From assembly GCF_900101165.1 (NCBI RefSeq), contig NZ_FNFK01000006.1:1-64000 (forward strand): a DNA stretch of 64,000 bases. The letters run 5' to 3'. The position numbers and the translations under genes were made by a program. Each line of letters starts with the position of its first letter. The stretch's first letter is position 1. The stretch is from Alkalibacterium thalassium (GTDB lineage Bacteria; Bacillota; Bacilli; Lactobacillales; Carnobacteriaceae_A). Below are positions 15,712-24,338 of this stretch, piece after piece. The notes under the pieces are model-generated. The model did not search any database. It saw only the letters and a program-made list of their open reading frames with translations, and was not told the DNA's origin.

Positions 15712-17073
15712 TTATTTCATTGTAACAAACTCTTCAGCAGCAGTCGGGTGGATAGCTATCGTCCGGTCGAAATCCTTCTTTGTTGCTCCCATCTGAATTG
15801 CTACTGCAAAGCCCTGAAGAATCTCATCCATCCCTTTTCCGATTCCATGAAGGCCGACCACTTTTTCATTTTTTCCTACACAGACCAGTTTCATGTATGC
15901 TTTTTGTCTATGCCCAGTGATCGAACTGTGCATTGAGGTAAAGGATGTCTTGTATATCTTGATATACTCTTCAGGATATAGGTCATAGACCTGCTCCTCA
16001 GTCATCCCAACGGTGCCAATAGGCGGATGGGTAAATATAACAGTCGGAATATTATCATAATCGACCTTGGCATTCTTCTTGTTATTAAATAGACGTTCAG
16101 ACAGCTGTCTGCCGGCAGCGATTGCCACTGGTGTCAGTTCAACTCTTCCAGTCACATCTCCGACTGCATAAACATTGTTTCCAGTAGTATTCTGATACTG
16201 ATCGACTTCAATATACCCTCCTGGATAAAGGTTGACGCCGGCAGCTTCAAGGTTAAGGCCTTCAGTATTCGGTGTGCGCCCTGTCGCCCAAAGTACCATT
16301 TCCGTTTCATGCGTGCTACCATCATCAAACACAAGCTCATACTTGTCTTCTCCCAGTTTTTTAACTTCAGTCACCGTTTTGTTCGTCTGAATCTTTCTTC
16401 CTTCAGCCCCAGCAAGTTCCGAGAATCCCTCGCAGATGATAGAATCAAAGTTATATAGTGGCTGAGGCTTTCTCACGAATAAATGCGTATCGACTCCCAT
16501 TGCATGGAAAATTCCGCTCATCTCTACCCCAATATAGCCGCCGCCGATCACTGCGATGCTTCCAGGCAGTTTTTCCAAATCGAAGATATCATCTGATACC
16601 ATCCCATATTCACCGCCGGGAATCGGAAGACGTTTGGGCTTTCCGCCTGTTGCTATCATAATATGTTCAGCAGTATAGGTCTTCCCGTCAACTTTAACCG
16701 TCGATTCATCAACAAAGACAGCTCTTCCTCTAATAAGATCAACTTTATTGCTGTCTAATCCTTTTTTATATGCCCCATGAAGGAACTTGATATACTTATC
16801 CCTATTTTCAACCATCTTCTTAAAATTCAGCTTGGGTTTATTCCCAAACTCAAGTCCGTACCCCTCCGCGTAATGATCGATCGATTCCATCATTTCGGCG
16901 ACATACCACATGACTTTTTTTGGTACACATCCCAGATTGACACAGGTGCCTCCCAAATTGTGTTCTTCAATGAGGCCAACTTTAGCTCCATGCATGCCCG
17001 CCCGGTTAGCAGAGGCAATGCCTCCGCTCCCCCCACCGATCACTAAATAATCGTATTCCTTCGTTCTCGTCAT
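15712..17073 (-). CDS. gor: Glutathione-disulfide reductase
   Basis: A 453-residue flavoprotein disulfide reductase. FAD binding is shown by VIGGGSGGIASANRA at residue 11. The redox-active pair is GGTCVNLGCVPKKVMWY (CxxxxC near 42-47). The NADPH-binding fold is AVIGGGYIGVEMSG near 175, the second FAD motif is VYAVGDVTG near 305, and the catalytic His-Glu is in HPTAAEE at the end. It reduces oxidised glutathione with NADPH. Its ATG overlaps the TGA of the upstream glycosyltransferase by 4 bases, so translation is coupled. No glutathione synthesis gene is in view, so glutathione may be imported or made elsewhere. Confidence 0.93.
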   Translation of the reverse strand: MTRTKEYDYLVIGGGSGGIASANRAGMHGAKVGLIEEHNLGGTCVNLGCVPKKVMWYVAEMMESIDHYAEGYGLEFGNKPKLNFKKMVENRDKYIKFLHGAYKKGLDSNKVDLIRGRAVFVDESTVKVDGKTYTAEHIMIATGGKPKRLPIPGGEYGMVSDDIFDLEKLPGSIAVIGGGYIGVEMSGIFHAMGVDTHLFVRKPQPLYNFDSIICEGFSELAGAEGRKIQTNKTVTEVKKLGEDKYELVFDDGSTHETEMVLWATGRTPNTEGLNLEAAGVNLYPGGYIEVDQYQNTTGNNVYAVGDVTGRVELTPVAIAAGRQLSERLFNNKKNAKVDYDNIPTVIFTHPPIGTVGMTEEQVYDLYPEEYIKIYKTSFTSMHSSITGHRQKAYMKLVCVGKNEKVVGLHGIGKGMDEILQGFAVAIQMGATKKDFDRTIAIHPTAAEEFVTMK

Positions 17074-17939
17074 CGTTTTCTTCCTTTCCTGCTAGTTTCT
17101 AATTTATGAAGTCCCGGATACACTTTCTTTTCTGCTTCAAAGTAATATCTCCCCAAAGCATACTTGTATTTTTCCCGTTCATCCCATGGTTTATATTTTC
17201 CTGAATAATGAATAAAGACAACGTTCTCTTCCACTTTACTATAATTATACTTCTGAGGAAAAAGAATTCTCAGTTTTTCATAAACTTTGGGATTCATATT
17301 GTAGACCCGCCAGTCTTCTTCTTTTATATCATTAACAAATATCAGGTTGAAAATGTCCTGGTCCGGAAGAATAAGAAATGGCTTATTTTCACGTATCGTT
17401 TCGACAATATGGTCTGCATTTTCAATTTTTCGCAATTTTTCGAGATTCATCAGTACTACACCCGAATTGAAATAATCATCAGATTCAAAATTTCTTAATC
17501 TTAAGTTATTGAATGGCTGAACCCATTTAGTTTTATACTTATAGTTTGTTGCAATAAAAGAATTCCCATGAAACGGTTTAGTGTATAAAGGTCTCACTTT
17601 ATTCAGGCAGATAATATCCGGATCGAGATAAAGAACTCGATCAACATGGTCCGGAAGAATATAAGGAGCAAACATCCATAAATACATTTCCAGTGCATAA
17701 TACCTGGTAATTGCCACTTTGTCAGATGATTTAAAATAGTTTTTACTGTAAATTGGTTCAAAAACATGCCCCTCTTTTTCAATAAACGTTCGCAGTTCTT
17801 CTAAGGTTTCATCCCTTATCCCTGTGTGAAGCAAATACATGCAGAATGTCTCATCCGGATTCGTATCTAAAATGGACCGAATCAGCACTTTCAGCGGAAA
17901 GACGTAGTTTTCGTTCAATGAAAAAAGTAAATTGATCAT
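17070..17939 (-). CDS. Family 8 glycosyltransferase
   Basis: A 289-residue GT8 enzyme (LgtC/general-stress GspA type). The DxD metal motif lies in RVLYLDPDII (near residue 102), with FNSGVVLMNL (about 160), LPDQDIFN (about 195) and a HYSGKYKPW segment (about 250), all typical. The start at 17939 lies just after GGAGGT; the upstream in-frame GTG at 17963 precedes that site. GT8 enzymes transfer glucose or galactose from UDP-sugars to cell-surface glycans or proteins. It is cotranscribed with gor by a 4-base overlap, an unexpected partnership. Confidence 0.87.
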   Translation of the reverse strand: MINLLFSLNENYVFPLKVLIRSILDTNPDETFCMYLLHTGIRDETLEELRTFIEKEGHVFEPIYSKNYFKSSDKVAITRYYALEMYLWMFAPYILPDHVDRVLYLDPDIICLNKVRPLYTKPFHGNSFIATNYKYKTKWVQPFNNLRLRNFESDDYFNSGVVLMNLEKLRKIENADHIVETIRENKPFLILPDQDIFNLIFVNDIKEEDWRVYNMNPKVYEKLRILFPQKYNYSKVEENVVFIHYSGKYKPWDEREKYKYALGRYYFEAEKKVYPGLHKLETSRKGRKR

Positions 17940-18103
17940 TCCTATACCTCCAGCAACAGTCACATATGCGTCGTGACTCCTTTATATCATTATACCTATT
18001 CTGTGTGGAAAACTCACTCAAATCACACTTTTCTTTTCCTTTTAAAGCTCTTTGAAATCCACTATAATTGATAAAGTACTGAATTTATGAAAGAAGGAAT
18101 CAT

Positions 18104-18682
18104 ATGAATAAGAAAGATTTATACTTAACTCTCTTTCGATCGACATTTTTTCTCAGCATGTTTACTTTCGGCGGAGGCTACGTTATCGTGCCACTGATGG
18201 AAAAGAAATTTGTGAATGAATTGGGATGGATCGATGAGGATGAAATGCTGAACCTGATCGCTATCGGACAGTCAGCGCCAGGGCCTATTGCTGTCAATAC
18301 ATCGATTCTGATCGGTTACCGTATGGCAGGATTTTCTGGTGCAATGGTCACGGTTCTGGGAACAATTCTCCCCCCATTAGGAATTATGACTGGCCTGGCA
18401 TATATTTATCTGGCTTTAAGAGATAATGCCTTAGTCAACAATGTGCTCCTAGGCATGCAGGCTGGGGTTGCAGCAATCATCGTAAATGTGGTCATAAACA
18501 TGGCTCTTCGAATCATTAAACAGAAGAAGATAGTGCCCGTACTGGTAATGATTGCGGCACTAATCGCCGGCATTGGCTTCCAGGTCAATATTTTGTGGCT
18601 GCTTTTTGTTTCGGCTCTTATTGGATTGATCATGACATTAATAGACTTAAAGAATAAACACGACAAGGGGGAGAGCAAATGA
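18104..18682 (+). CDS. chrA: Chromate transporter, N-terminal-type half
   Basis: A 192-residue single-domain CHR protein: FGGGYVIVPLMEK near residue 22, then IGQSAPGPIAVNTS near 56, and about six membrane helices. In Bacilli these short ChrA proteins are made as pairs that function together, probably as an antiparallel heterodimer, to export chromate or related oxyanions. The next gene overlaps by 4 bases and supplies the partner. GAAGGA precedes the ATG. It is divergent from the GT8-gor unit. Confidence 0.9.
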   Translation: MNKKDLYLTLFRSTFFLSMFTFGGGYVIVPLMEKKFVNELGWIDEDEMLNLIAIGQSAPGPIAVNTSILIGYRMAGFSGAMVTVLGTILPPLGIMTGLAYIYLALRDNALVNNVLLGMQAGVAAIIVNVVINMALRIIKQKKIVPVLVMIAALIAGIGFQVNILWLLFVSALIGLIMTLIDLKNKHDKGESK

Positions 18683-19245
18683 TTTACTTAGAACTCTTTC
18701 TCAGTTTTTTCCAGATTGGAATCCTCAGTTTTGGAGGAGGCTATGCTTCGCTGCCACTTATTGAACAGGAACTGATTACAGTTCAAGGCTGGATCACTAA
18801 CCAGCAGTTCATTGATATTTTGACATTATCAGAGATGACACCTGGCCCAATTGCCATTAATGCTGCAACTTTTTCCGGTAACCAGATTGCAGGAATCATG
18901 GGCGGAATCATTGCTACAATAGGTGTAACCTTACCGTCTGTCATAATTGTTCAACTTCTGGCATATTTCTACTTCAAGTATCAGAACCTGTCAATTGTTC
19001 AAGGTGTGATACAAGGTGTTCGTCCGGCAGTTGTCGCTCTGATTGCTTCTGCTGGTGTAACGATTTTCATGACAGCCATGTTTGGTCATAGCGACTGGCC
19101 GATCGTCCTTTCAGAAATCAACTGGGTTTCTGTCTTCTTCTTTGCAGCCGGGCTGTTTCTTATGAGAAAATTCAAGGCAAGCCCTATTCAGATTATTCTA
19201 GTGACTGGGGTAGCCGGAGGAATTGTCTACAGTCTTATTAAATAG
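18679..19245 (+). CDS. chrA: Chromate transporter, C-terminal-type half
   Basis: A 188-residue CHR-domain protein with FGGGYASLPLIEQE and LSEMTPGPIAINAATF, partner of the preceding gene. The ATG lies in the ATGA overlap, so the two halves should be made in equal amounts; GGGGGAG in the end of the first gene is the ribosome site. It is predicted to be a membrane transporter for chromate or another divalent oxyanion. A bidirectional terminator separates it from the convergent rnfC-rnfD pair. Confidence 0.9.
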   Translation: MIYLELFLSFFQIGILSFGGGYASLPLIEQELITVQGWITNQQFIDILTLSEMTPGPIAINAATFSGNQIAGIMGGIIATIGVTLPSVIIVQLLAYFYFKYQNLSIVQGVIQGVRPAVVALIASAGVTIFMTAMFGHSDWPIVLSEINWVSVFFFAAGLFLMRKFKASPIQIILVTGVAGGIVYSLIK

Positions 19246-19295
19246 TCCCCTTGACTGTTTTTGATTATCTAATAACGAACTAGCCTACGACCAAT

Positions 19296-19336
19296 AAAAA
19301 AAGCGTCAACGAGAGATATTCTCGCGGCGCTTTTTT
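19296..19336. terminator. Bidirectional terminator between chrA and rnfD
   Basis: An interrupted stem (GCGTCAACGAGA against TCTCGCGGCGC) is flanked by seven A on one side and six T on the other, serving both converging units. Confidence 0.8.
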
Positions 19337-19351
19337 GTTTATTTTATAGCA

Positions 19352-20380
19352 TTAGTTCGTGCTTTGACGATCGAATTTTGTTTGGGGACGGGTTTTGTGG
19401 CCGTAGATTCGTGGCATCAGCTTACTATCAATAAACGGTGCCAGGGCATTCATAATTAGGATCGAATACCCCACTCCACCCGGGTGGTCCAGTGTAATCC
19501 TGAACACAGCGGTCAACACACCACATCCGATAGCAAAAACAGTCTTCCCTTCTGGTGTTAGAGATCCTGAACTATAGTCAGTAGCCATATACGTGGCCCC
19601 GAAGAACAGAGTTCCTGTCAGAATGTGCGTCATTTGGAAATTCCAGTCAAAGCTGGACCATAATCCCATAACCACAAATGTTGTAAGGATATATAAAATC
19701 GGTACTTTTGGATTAATTACACGTCTGAAAATCAGATAAAGCATACCAATAAGTATTGCGAATTTAGAAGTTTCTCCAACATTTCCACCTAGATTAAATC
19801 CCATGAACAAATCGAATAGTCCAGGAACTTGTTCAGGCACGACCTGTGCCCCGTTACCGATAAACTCAAGCGGCGTGGCAGAACCTATAGCGTCGACCCC
19901 TCTGAATCCACTTCCCAGCAATCCACCGGGCAGGACCCAGTTAGCCAGCCAAGGAGTAAAGAGGGCCTTAATGACTACACGAGCAGCAACTGCAGGGTTG
20001 AAGTAGTTCCTTCCAATCCCACCATTAAGCTGCTTAACGATAACAATAGCAAAAATCGATCCAAACATGATCATCCATATTGGTGCAGTGACAGGCAAAC
20101 TTAAGGCGACCAGCATACCTGTTACTGCGGCACTGTGATCCTGTATTTTAATTGGTTTGTATGTCAGTTTCTGATAAATAAATTCAGATGCAACGGCTGT
20201 CCCAATACCAATTGCTACCATACCAAGGACCCACCATCCGAAGAAGAAGGTAGCCGCTAATGTTGGTGGAATCAGCGCGATTAAAACCTGGTCCATAACC
20301 CAAGCTGCTGTGCGTTTGCTGCGAACATGAGGTGAAGGACCGACTTGCAATTTACCTTTTACATCAATTGCCTGAGCCAT
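19352..20380 (-). CDS. rnfD: RnfD-like membrane electron-transfer subunit (copy 1)
   Basis: A 342-residue RnfD/NqrB-type membrane protein with about nine helices. Conserved elements include NGGIGRNYFNPAVAARVV (about 119-136), GETSKFAILIGMLYL (about 205), ATYMATDYSSGSLTP and GGVGYSILIMNALAPFID near the end. RnfD carries FMN covalently bound to a Thr in an S/T-G-A-T motif; here the matching segment is GSATPL with Thr169. It starts one base after the rnfC copy 1 stop. RnfA, RnfE, RnfG and RnfB are not encoded nearby, so this is not a standard Rnf complex. Its closest visible relative is copy 2 at 23236. Confidence 0.88.
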   Translation of the reverse strand: MAQAIDVKGKLQVGPSPHVRSKRTAAWVMDQVLIALIPPTLAATFFFGWWVLGMVAIGIGTAVASEFIYQKLTYKPIKIQDHSAAVTGMLVALSLPVTAPIWMIMFGSIFAIVIVKQLNGGIGRNYFNPAVAARVVIKALFTPWLANWVLPGGLLGSGFRGVDAIGSATPLEFIGNGAQVVPEQVPGLFDLFMGFNLGGNVGETSKFAILIGMLYLIFRRVINPKVPILYILTTFVVMGLWSSFDWNFQMTHILTGTLFFGATYMATDYSSGSLTPEGKTVFAIGCGVLTAVFRITLDHPGGVGYSILIMNALAPFIDSKLMPRIYGHKTRPQTKFDRQSTN

Positions 20381-20381
20381 C

Positions 20382-21710
20382 TTACTTCTCCTCCTTCGCT
20401 TTTATAGCAGCTTTAGCGGAACGAATATTTTCTAGAAGAGGAATTTTTGAAGGACAGATAAATGAACAGTTTCCACATTCGATACAGTCCATTGCCCCCA
20501 GCTCCTGAGCTTTATCAATATTTCCTCTTTCGAAAGCTTCACTGATAAGGATAGGTTGCAGACTGACCGGGCAGACATTTAGACATTCTGAACACATGAT
20601 ACAGTCGTGACTGTCCCCTTGTTCAGCTTCTTCAGGAGTCAGAACTGTTATAGCTGTCGTTCCTTTAATAATTGGAACCCCGAGATCCGAAACAGTTTTA
20701 CCCATCATCGGTCCACCACCCAGGACTTTTCCTGGTACGTCAGCAAATCCGCCGCAGTCTTCAATAAGCGAATCCATAGGAGTACCGATTTTAACTCGAA
20801 GGTTTTTAGGTTCTCTTATTGGTGTTCCGGACACTGATACAATACGTTCGATTAAAGGCTCGCCAAACTCGCAGGCGCGGTAGCAAGAACGGATCGTTGA
20901 TGTATTAGCCACGACACAGCGAACTTCAGCAGGAAGGCCACCAGGCGATACTTCTCTTCCAGTCATGCTCTTGATCAAGTTTTTCTCTGATCCTTGTGGA
21001 TACATTGTTTTCAATGGACGGACGAAAATATCGTCATATTCAGCAGAGGCTTCCTCAAGCGCCTTGATGGCATCCGGTTTATTATCCTCTACACCGATAT
21101 AGATGCGACGTAATTGAGGGAACAATGCTCTAGACAGATTAATTCCATGAATAATTTCATCTGCATGTTCCACCATGACTCTGTGGTCGGATGTAGAATA
21201 CGGTTCACACTCGGCCCCATTGATGATAAGTGTGTCAATCGTCATCCCCGGTGGAGGACTCAACTTAACAGCTGTAGGGAACGTTGCTCCACCCATTCCA
21301 ACGATTCCAGCTTTCCTGACTGTCTGAATGATTTCATCTTTTGACATGTCCTGAGACCGTCCTGGTTCGACGATTGGATCAGCTTTTGTATATTCATAGT
21401 CATTTTTGACAATGATACTGTCCACTTCTCCGCCACCGATTTTTCCACGTTTTTCTATAGCGATTACTTCACCTGAAACTGAAGAATATACATTTGCTGA
21501 TACAAATCCACCTTCTTCAGCAATCAGCTGACCGACCTTGACTGTCTCTCCAATTTCTACGACCGGTTTAGCAGGCGCTCCTATGTGCATGGATACGGGG
21601 TAAACCATGATTTTAGGGACTGATGCATCTACTATCGGTAACTTGCTCGTTCGTGATTTATTCTCTTCTGGATGGGAACCACCGTGTTTTCCCATGAACG
21701 AAAAACGCAT
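20382..21710 (-). CDS. rnfC: RnfC-like NADH/FMN iron-sulfur subunit (copy 1)
   Basis: A 442-residue RnfC homologue. The N-terminal region has a biotinyl/lipoyl-like fold (GAPAKPVVEIGETVKVGQLI). The NADH/FMN-binding Complex I 51-kDa-like core has GMGGATFPTAVKLSPP and INGAECEPYSTSDHRVM. An SLBB region follows, then two 4Fe-4S motifs: CIMCSECLNVCP and CIECGNCSFICP near residues 370-420. The ATG at 21710 is preferred over 21719 because AAAGGA abuts the first one and because copy 2 also begins MRF. It should take electrons from NADH on the cytoplasmic side and pass them to RnfD, encoded 1 base downstream. Confidence 0.9.
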   Translation of the reverse strand: MRFSFMGKHGGSHPEENKSRTSKLPIVDASVPKIMVYPVSMHIGAPAKPVVEIGETVKVGQLIAEEGGFVSANVYSSVSGEVIAIEKRGKIGGGEVDSIIVKNDYEYTKADPIVEPGRSQDMSKDEIIQTVRKAGIVGMGGATFPTAVKLSPPPGMTIDTLIINGAECEPYSTSDHRVMVEHADEIIHGINLSRALFPQLRRIYIGVEDNKPDAIKALEEASAEYDDIFVRPLKTMYPQGSEKNLIKSMTGREVSPGGLPAEVRCVVANTSTIRSCYRACEFGEPLIERIVSVSGTPIREPKNLRVKIGTPMDSLIEDCGGFADVPGKVLGGGPMMGKTVSDLGVPIIKGTTAITVLTPEEAEQGDSHDCIMCSECLNVCPVSLQPILISEAFERGNIDKAQELGAMDCIECGNCSFICPSKIPLLENIRSAKAAIKAKEEK

Positions 21711-21750
21711 CACATTCATCCTTTCTATAATTCCTGTCTAACCTAATTAC

Positions 21751-21792
21751 TTTTTTCACATACTTTCTTATAGTTATGTACATGTGAAAAAA
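21751..21792. repeat. Inverted repeat upstream of rnfC copy 1
   Basis: TTTTTTCACAT and ATGTGAAAAAA (11-bp perfect arms) enclose 20 bases, 41 bases upstream of the chosen rnfC start. It may be a leader hairpin or an operator. Confidence 0.6.
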
Positions 21793-21800
21793 CTGGTAGG

Positions 21801-21837
21801 TTCTGCTAATAATTTTAGTATACAATATGTAGCAGAA
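21801..21837. repeat. Inverted repeat enclosing a -10-like hexamer
   Basis: TTCTGCTA and TAGCAGAA (8-bp perfect arms) enclose 21 bases that include TATACT on the minus strand. This arrangement would suit a repressor site over the rnfC copy 1 promoter, but no strong -35 is seen. Confidence 0.5.
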
Positions 21838-21886
21838 AGATGAAAGTAATTCCATGTGATCTGTACAAATTCATTCTTGTATTTAT

Positions 21887-21916
21887 TTGTCAAACTAACG
21901 ATAATAGTGTTATAAA
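21887..21916 (+). promoter_or_regulatory. Probable SigA promoter of mgtC-like gene
   Basis: TTGTCA, 18 bases and TATAAA, about 20 bases before the TTG start. Confidence 0.55.
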
Positions 21917-21936
21917 AGTATGAGGGAGGAATCGGT

Positions 21937-22650
21937 TTGGAATTTACTCAGATAGAATTATTTTTAAGACTGATTCTCGCTGCAGTTGTCGGCGGGGTTA
22001 TTGGTTACGAACGAGAACTTAAGGGTCGCGATGCTGGGATACGCACCCATACTCTAGTAAGTCTGGGTGCAGCGATCATTACGATGACGCAACTGGAAGC
22101 CAGCAGATGGGTCTTGAACTTTGCCATGGACAACCCCGATTTTTCAACAATATTATCAACCGACATTACTCGTCTTACCGCTCAGATTGTCAACGGGATT
22201 GGATTCCTGGGCGCAGGAACAATTATTGTAAGTAGACGGACAGTGACTGGACTGACAACGGCTGCTTCAATATGGGCTGTAGCAAGTTTAGGTATTGCCG
22301 TGGGTATGGGTTATTATTTCATGGCAATCACAAGTACATTTATCATGCTGATCGTTTTGCGTCTGCTTAAAGGATTATTCAAGATCGACAGTACTAAACA
22401 ACTGGAGATTCAGTATAAAAATAGAGATGCTACACTTGCTTATCTAATGGAAACTTTTAAAGCAAACAATATCACTGTTGTTTCAACAGATCATTCTATT
22501 ACCTATTTGGAAGACGGAAGTTCACTTTGTGAAGATATGTATACATTGAACCTTCCCGCACAGTTTAACATGATACATTTCATATCTCAGGTTGGTGATT
22601 ATGAAGACATTCTTAAGATCAATACCATCAAAACTACACCAGACAATTAA
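21937..22650 (+). CDS. MgtC/SapB family membrane protein
   Basis: A 237-residue protein. Four to five helices in the first 145 residues carry the MgtC signature GYERELKGRDAGIRTHTLVSLGAA (residues 23-46) and NGIGFLGAGTIIV (about 87). A cytoplasmic ACT-like C-terminal domain follows. It starts at TTG 21937, 6 bases after GGGAGGA. MgtC proteins are linked to growth at low magnesium and to membrane potential or ATP synthase control rather than to magnesium transport itself. It is divergent from rnfC copy 1, and a terminator follows. Confidence 0.88.
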   Translation: MEFTQIELFLRLILAAVVGGVIGYERELKGRDAGIRTHTLVSLGAAIITMTQLEASRWVLNFAMDNPDFSTILSTDITRLTAQIVNGIGFLGAGTIIVSRRTVTGLTTAASIWAVASLGIAVGMGYYFMAITSTFIMLIVLRLLKGLFKIDSTKQLEIQYKNRDATLAYLMETFKANNITVVSTDHSITYLEDGSSLCEDMYTLNLPAQFNMIHFISQVGDYEDILKINTIKTTPDN

Positions 22651-22652
22651 GG

Positions 22653-22707
22653 AAAAGCAATAAAGATGTCAGTTGTCGCTAACAAGCTGACTTATCTTTA
22701 TTGCTTT
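22653..22707. terminator. Bidirectional terminator between mgtC-like gene and lipoprotein
   Basis: AAAGCAATAAAGAT pairs with ATCTTTATTGCTTT with extra inner pairing. A TATCTTTTT stretch follows on the plus strand. Confidence 0.75.
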
Positions 22708-22713
22708 ATCTTT

Positions 22714-23142
22714 TTATTCCACAGTAAACTCGGCAGTCAGCACTTCTCCTTCGATCTGTCTGACGACTCTGTACTCACCTGGTTCGAAGGGCTCATAGTA
22801 ATGCATGTTCAGTTCGTCTTCTGCCTCTTCTCCCGGACCCAGTATATGGGCAATCATAATAAATGACATCTCTTCCTCTGGTTCAACGGTTATCCACTGG
22901 TTCCCTTCCTGCTTTTCGACAGTGAATGCAATGCCATAGCTTATCTCTTCTTCAGACTGATTCGACACAGTAAGAATGAATGTCTCTCCTTCTGAATCAT
23001 ACACTTCCTGATTCAAGCTTATAGATACACCGTCCAATGTATCCACTTCTTCAAACGGTGACGGTTCTCCTGTATCTCCGCACCCGCTTAAAACCATTCC
23101 AATGATAAAAACTGCTCCTGCTGCAAGTGTTTTTTTCAGCAT
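22714..23142 (-). CDS. Lipoprotein with bacterial Ig-like domain
   Basis: A 142-residue lipoprotein: MLKK start, hydrophobic core, lipobox VLSGC with Cys21. The rest resembles the Ig-like (Big_14-type) fold of secreted Firmicute lipoproteins, with NQEVYDSEGETFILTVSN and the ending YYEPFEPGEYRVVRQIEG. The ATG at 23142 is preferred; a GTG at 23151 abuts the AAAGGG site. It is highly acidic. The gene lies between the two rnf pairs but ends its own unit. The function is unknown; a link to the Rnf proteins is only positional. Confidence 0.8.
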   Translation of the reverse strand: MLKKTLAAGAVFIIGMVLSGCGDTGEPSPFEEVDTLDGVSISLNQEVYDSEGETFILTVSNQSEEEISYGIAFTVEKQEGNQWITVEPEEEMSFIMIAHILGPGEEAEDELNMHYYEPFEPGEYRVVRQIEGEVLTAEFTVE

Positions 23143-23191
23143 ACTTAGCACACCCTTTTCTATTTTCTTAAGTATACTCTGAATAATACGT

Positions 23192-23226
23192 AAAAAAAAA
23201 CGGCCGGATCATTTTCCAGCCGTTTT
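23192..23226 (-). terminator. Terminator of rnf pair 2
   Basis: AAAACGGC pairs with GCCGTTTT, extended by CGG/CCA partial pairing, then a run of nine T on the minus strand. Confidence 0.85.
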
Positions 23227-23235
23227 ATTATCTAC

Positions 23236-24336
23236 TCAATTGTCTGTCAGCACGTCACGCTTGGTAAGCGGCTCTGTCAGATCATAATCCGGATGAACTC
23301 CGGGACGTTTCTTGTGACCGTAAATGCGCGGCATAACCAGTTTGTCTACAAATGGAATGATCGCATTCATAATAAGTATTGAGAAGCCAACCCCTTCAGG
23401 TGAAAAATTTCCAATTCTGAAAGCCGCAGTAATGATGCCAGCGCCGATCGGAAATACCGTTCGACCAAGAGGAGTCAGGCCACCTGAAGCATAATCCGTG
23501 ACCATGAAAGTTCCTGCCAGAAGCAAGGCTCCACTTAGAATGTGATACATCATGAATTCGAAATCAAATCCTGAGTAAACCAGCATGATCAGAGCAACTG
23601 TTCCGATATACATTGCCGGTATCTTAGGATTGATAATGCGTCGGAAGATCAGAAACGCCATGGCGATGAGTAATGCGATTGCACTTGTTTCACCAAGAGA
23701 CCCGCCCCATCCACCTTGATTTCCCAGGAACATATTCCAAAGCGTCTGCGCGCCGTCCGGTACTTCCTGCGCACCACTTGCAATGTAGAACAAGGGTGTT
23801 GCAGCAGCAACAAGGTCATCTGGAGTTGCAGTTGTAATAGCTTCTGCCTGACTTGCTGTGGTTATTATATCTTCTCCTGCAACAAATGTATTTACAATCC
23901 AAGGTGCCATCAAATACACGACACGTCCGCCTACAGCGGGATTGAACCGGTTTCTGCCGATTCCACCCGGAATCATCTTGACAACAATAATCGCGAATAG
24001 ACTGACAATAATAATACTGAACCATTGGGCACCGTTTGGCATACTTAAACCAATAAGCATACCTGTAACTACTGCTGATAAATCGGTCACAGTTACACGT
24101 TTTCTAACAATTTTTTCGTACAGGTACTCACTGATCACACACGTGATCACAGCAAGAACAGTAAGATAAAGTGTCTGGAATCCGAAGAAGTAGACACCCG
24201 CTGCCAACGGAAACAGCATGGCAATAATAACTTGCAGCATGATCCACTGTGATGACCATTTTTCAAATATGTGCGGTGAGTTGTCCAGCACTAAATCGTA
24301 ATCGGCCAAGGTGGTTTTTGTTTTATTCGTACTCAT
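23236..24336 (-). CDS. rnfD: RnfD-like membrane electron-transfer subunit (copy 2)
   Basis: A 366-residue paralogue of the protein at 19352, sharing PGGIGRNRFNPAVGGRVVY (about 123-141), GGSLGETSAIALLIAMAFL and GVGFSILIMNAIIPFVDKL. It has an insertion of about 16-20 residues before the flavin-site segment, which reads AAATPLFY with Thr180. The first residue of the usual S/T-G-A-T motif is Ala here, so covalent flavinylation needs testing; a second Thr at 171 (TTATP) is nearby. It starts 2 bases after rnfC copy 2. It belongs to the same incomplete Rnf arrangement as copy 1. Confidence 0.88.
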   Translation of the reverse strand: MSTNKTKTTLADYDLVLDNSPHIFEKWSSQWIMLQVIIAMLFPLAAGVYFFGFQTLYLTVLAVITCVISEYLYEKIVRKRVTVTDLSAVVTGMLIGLSMPNGAQWFSIIIVSLFAIIVVKMIPGGIGRNRFNPAVGGRVVYLMAPWIVNTFVAGEDIITTASQAEAITTATPDDLVAAATPLFYIASGAQEVPDGAQTLWNMFLGNQGGWGGSLGETSAIALLIAMAFLIFRRIINPKIPAMYIGTVALIMLVYSGFDFEFMMYHILSGALLLAGTFMVTDYASGGLTPLGRTVFPIGAGIITAAFRIGNFSPEGVGFSILIMNAIIPFVDKLVMPRIYGHKKRPGVHPDYDLTEPLTKRDVLTDN

Positions 24337-24338
24337 TC

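Noticed and set aside
15391-19277. The 13-mer TTATCTAATAACG shared by 15391-15403 and 19265-19277
   Set aside because: Two short AT-rich copies near unrelated genes with no further shared flank; likely coincidence.
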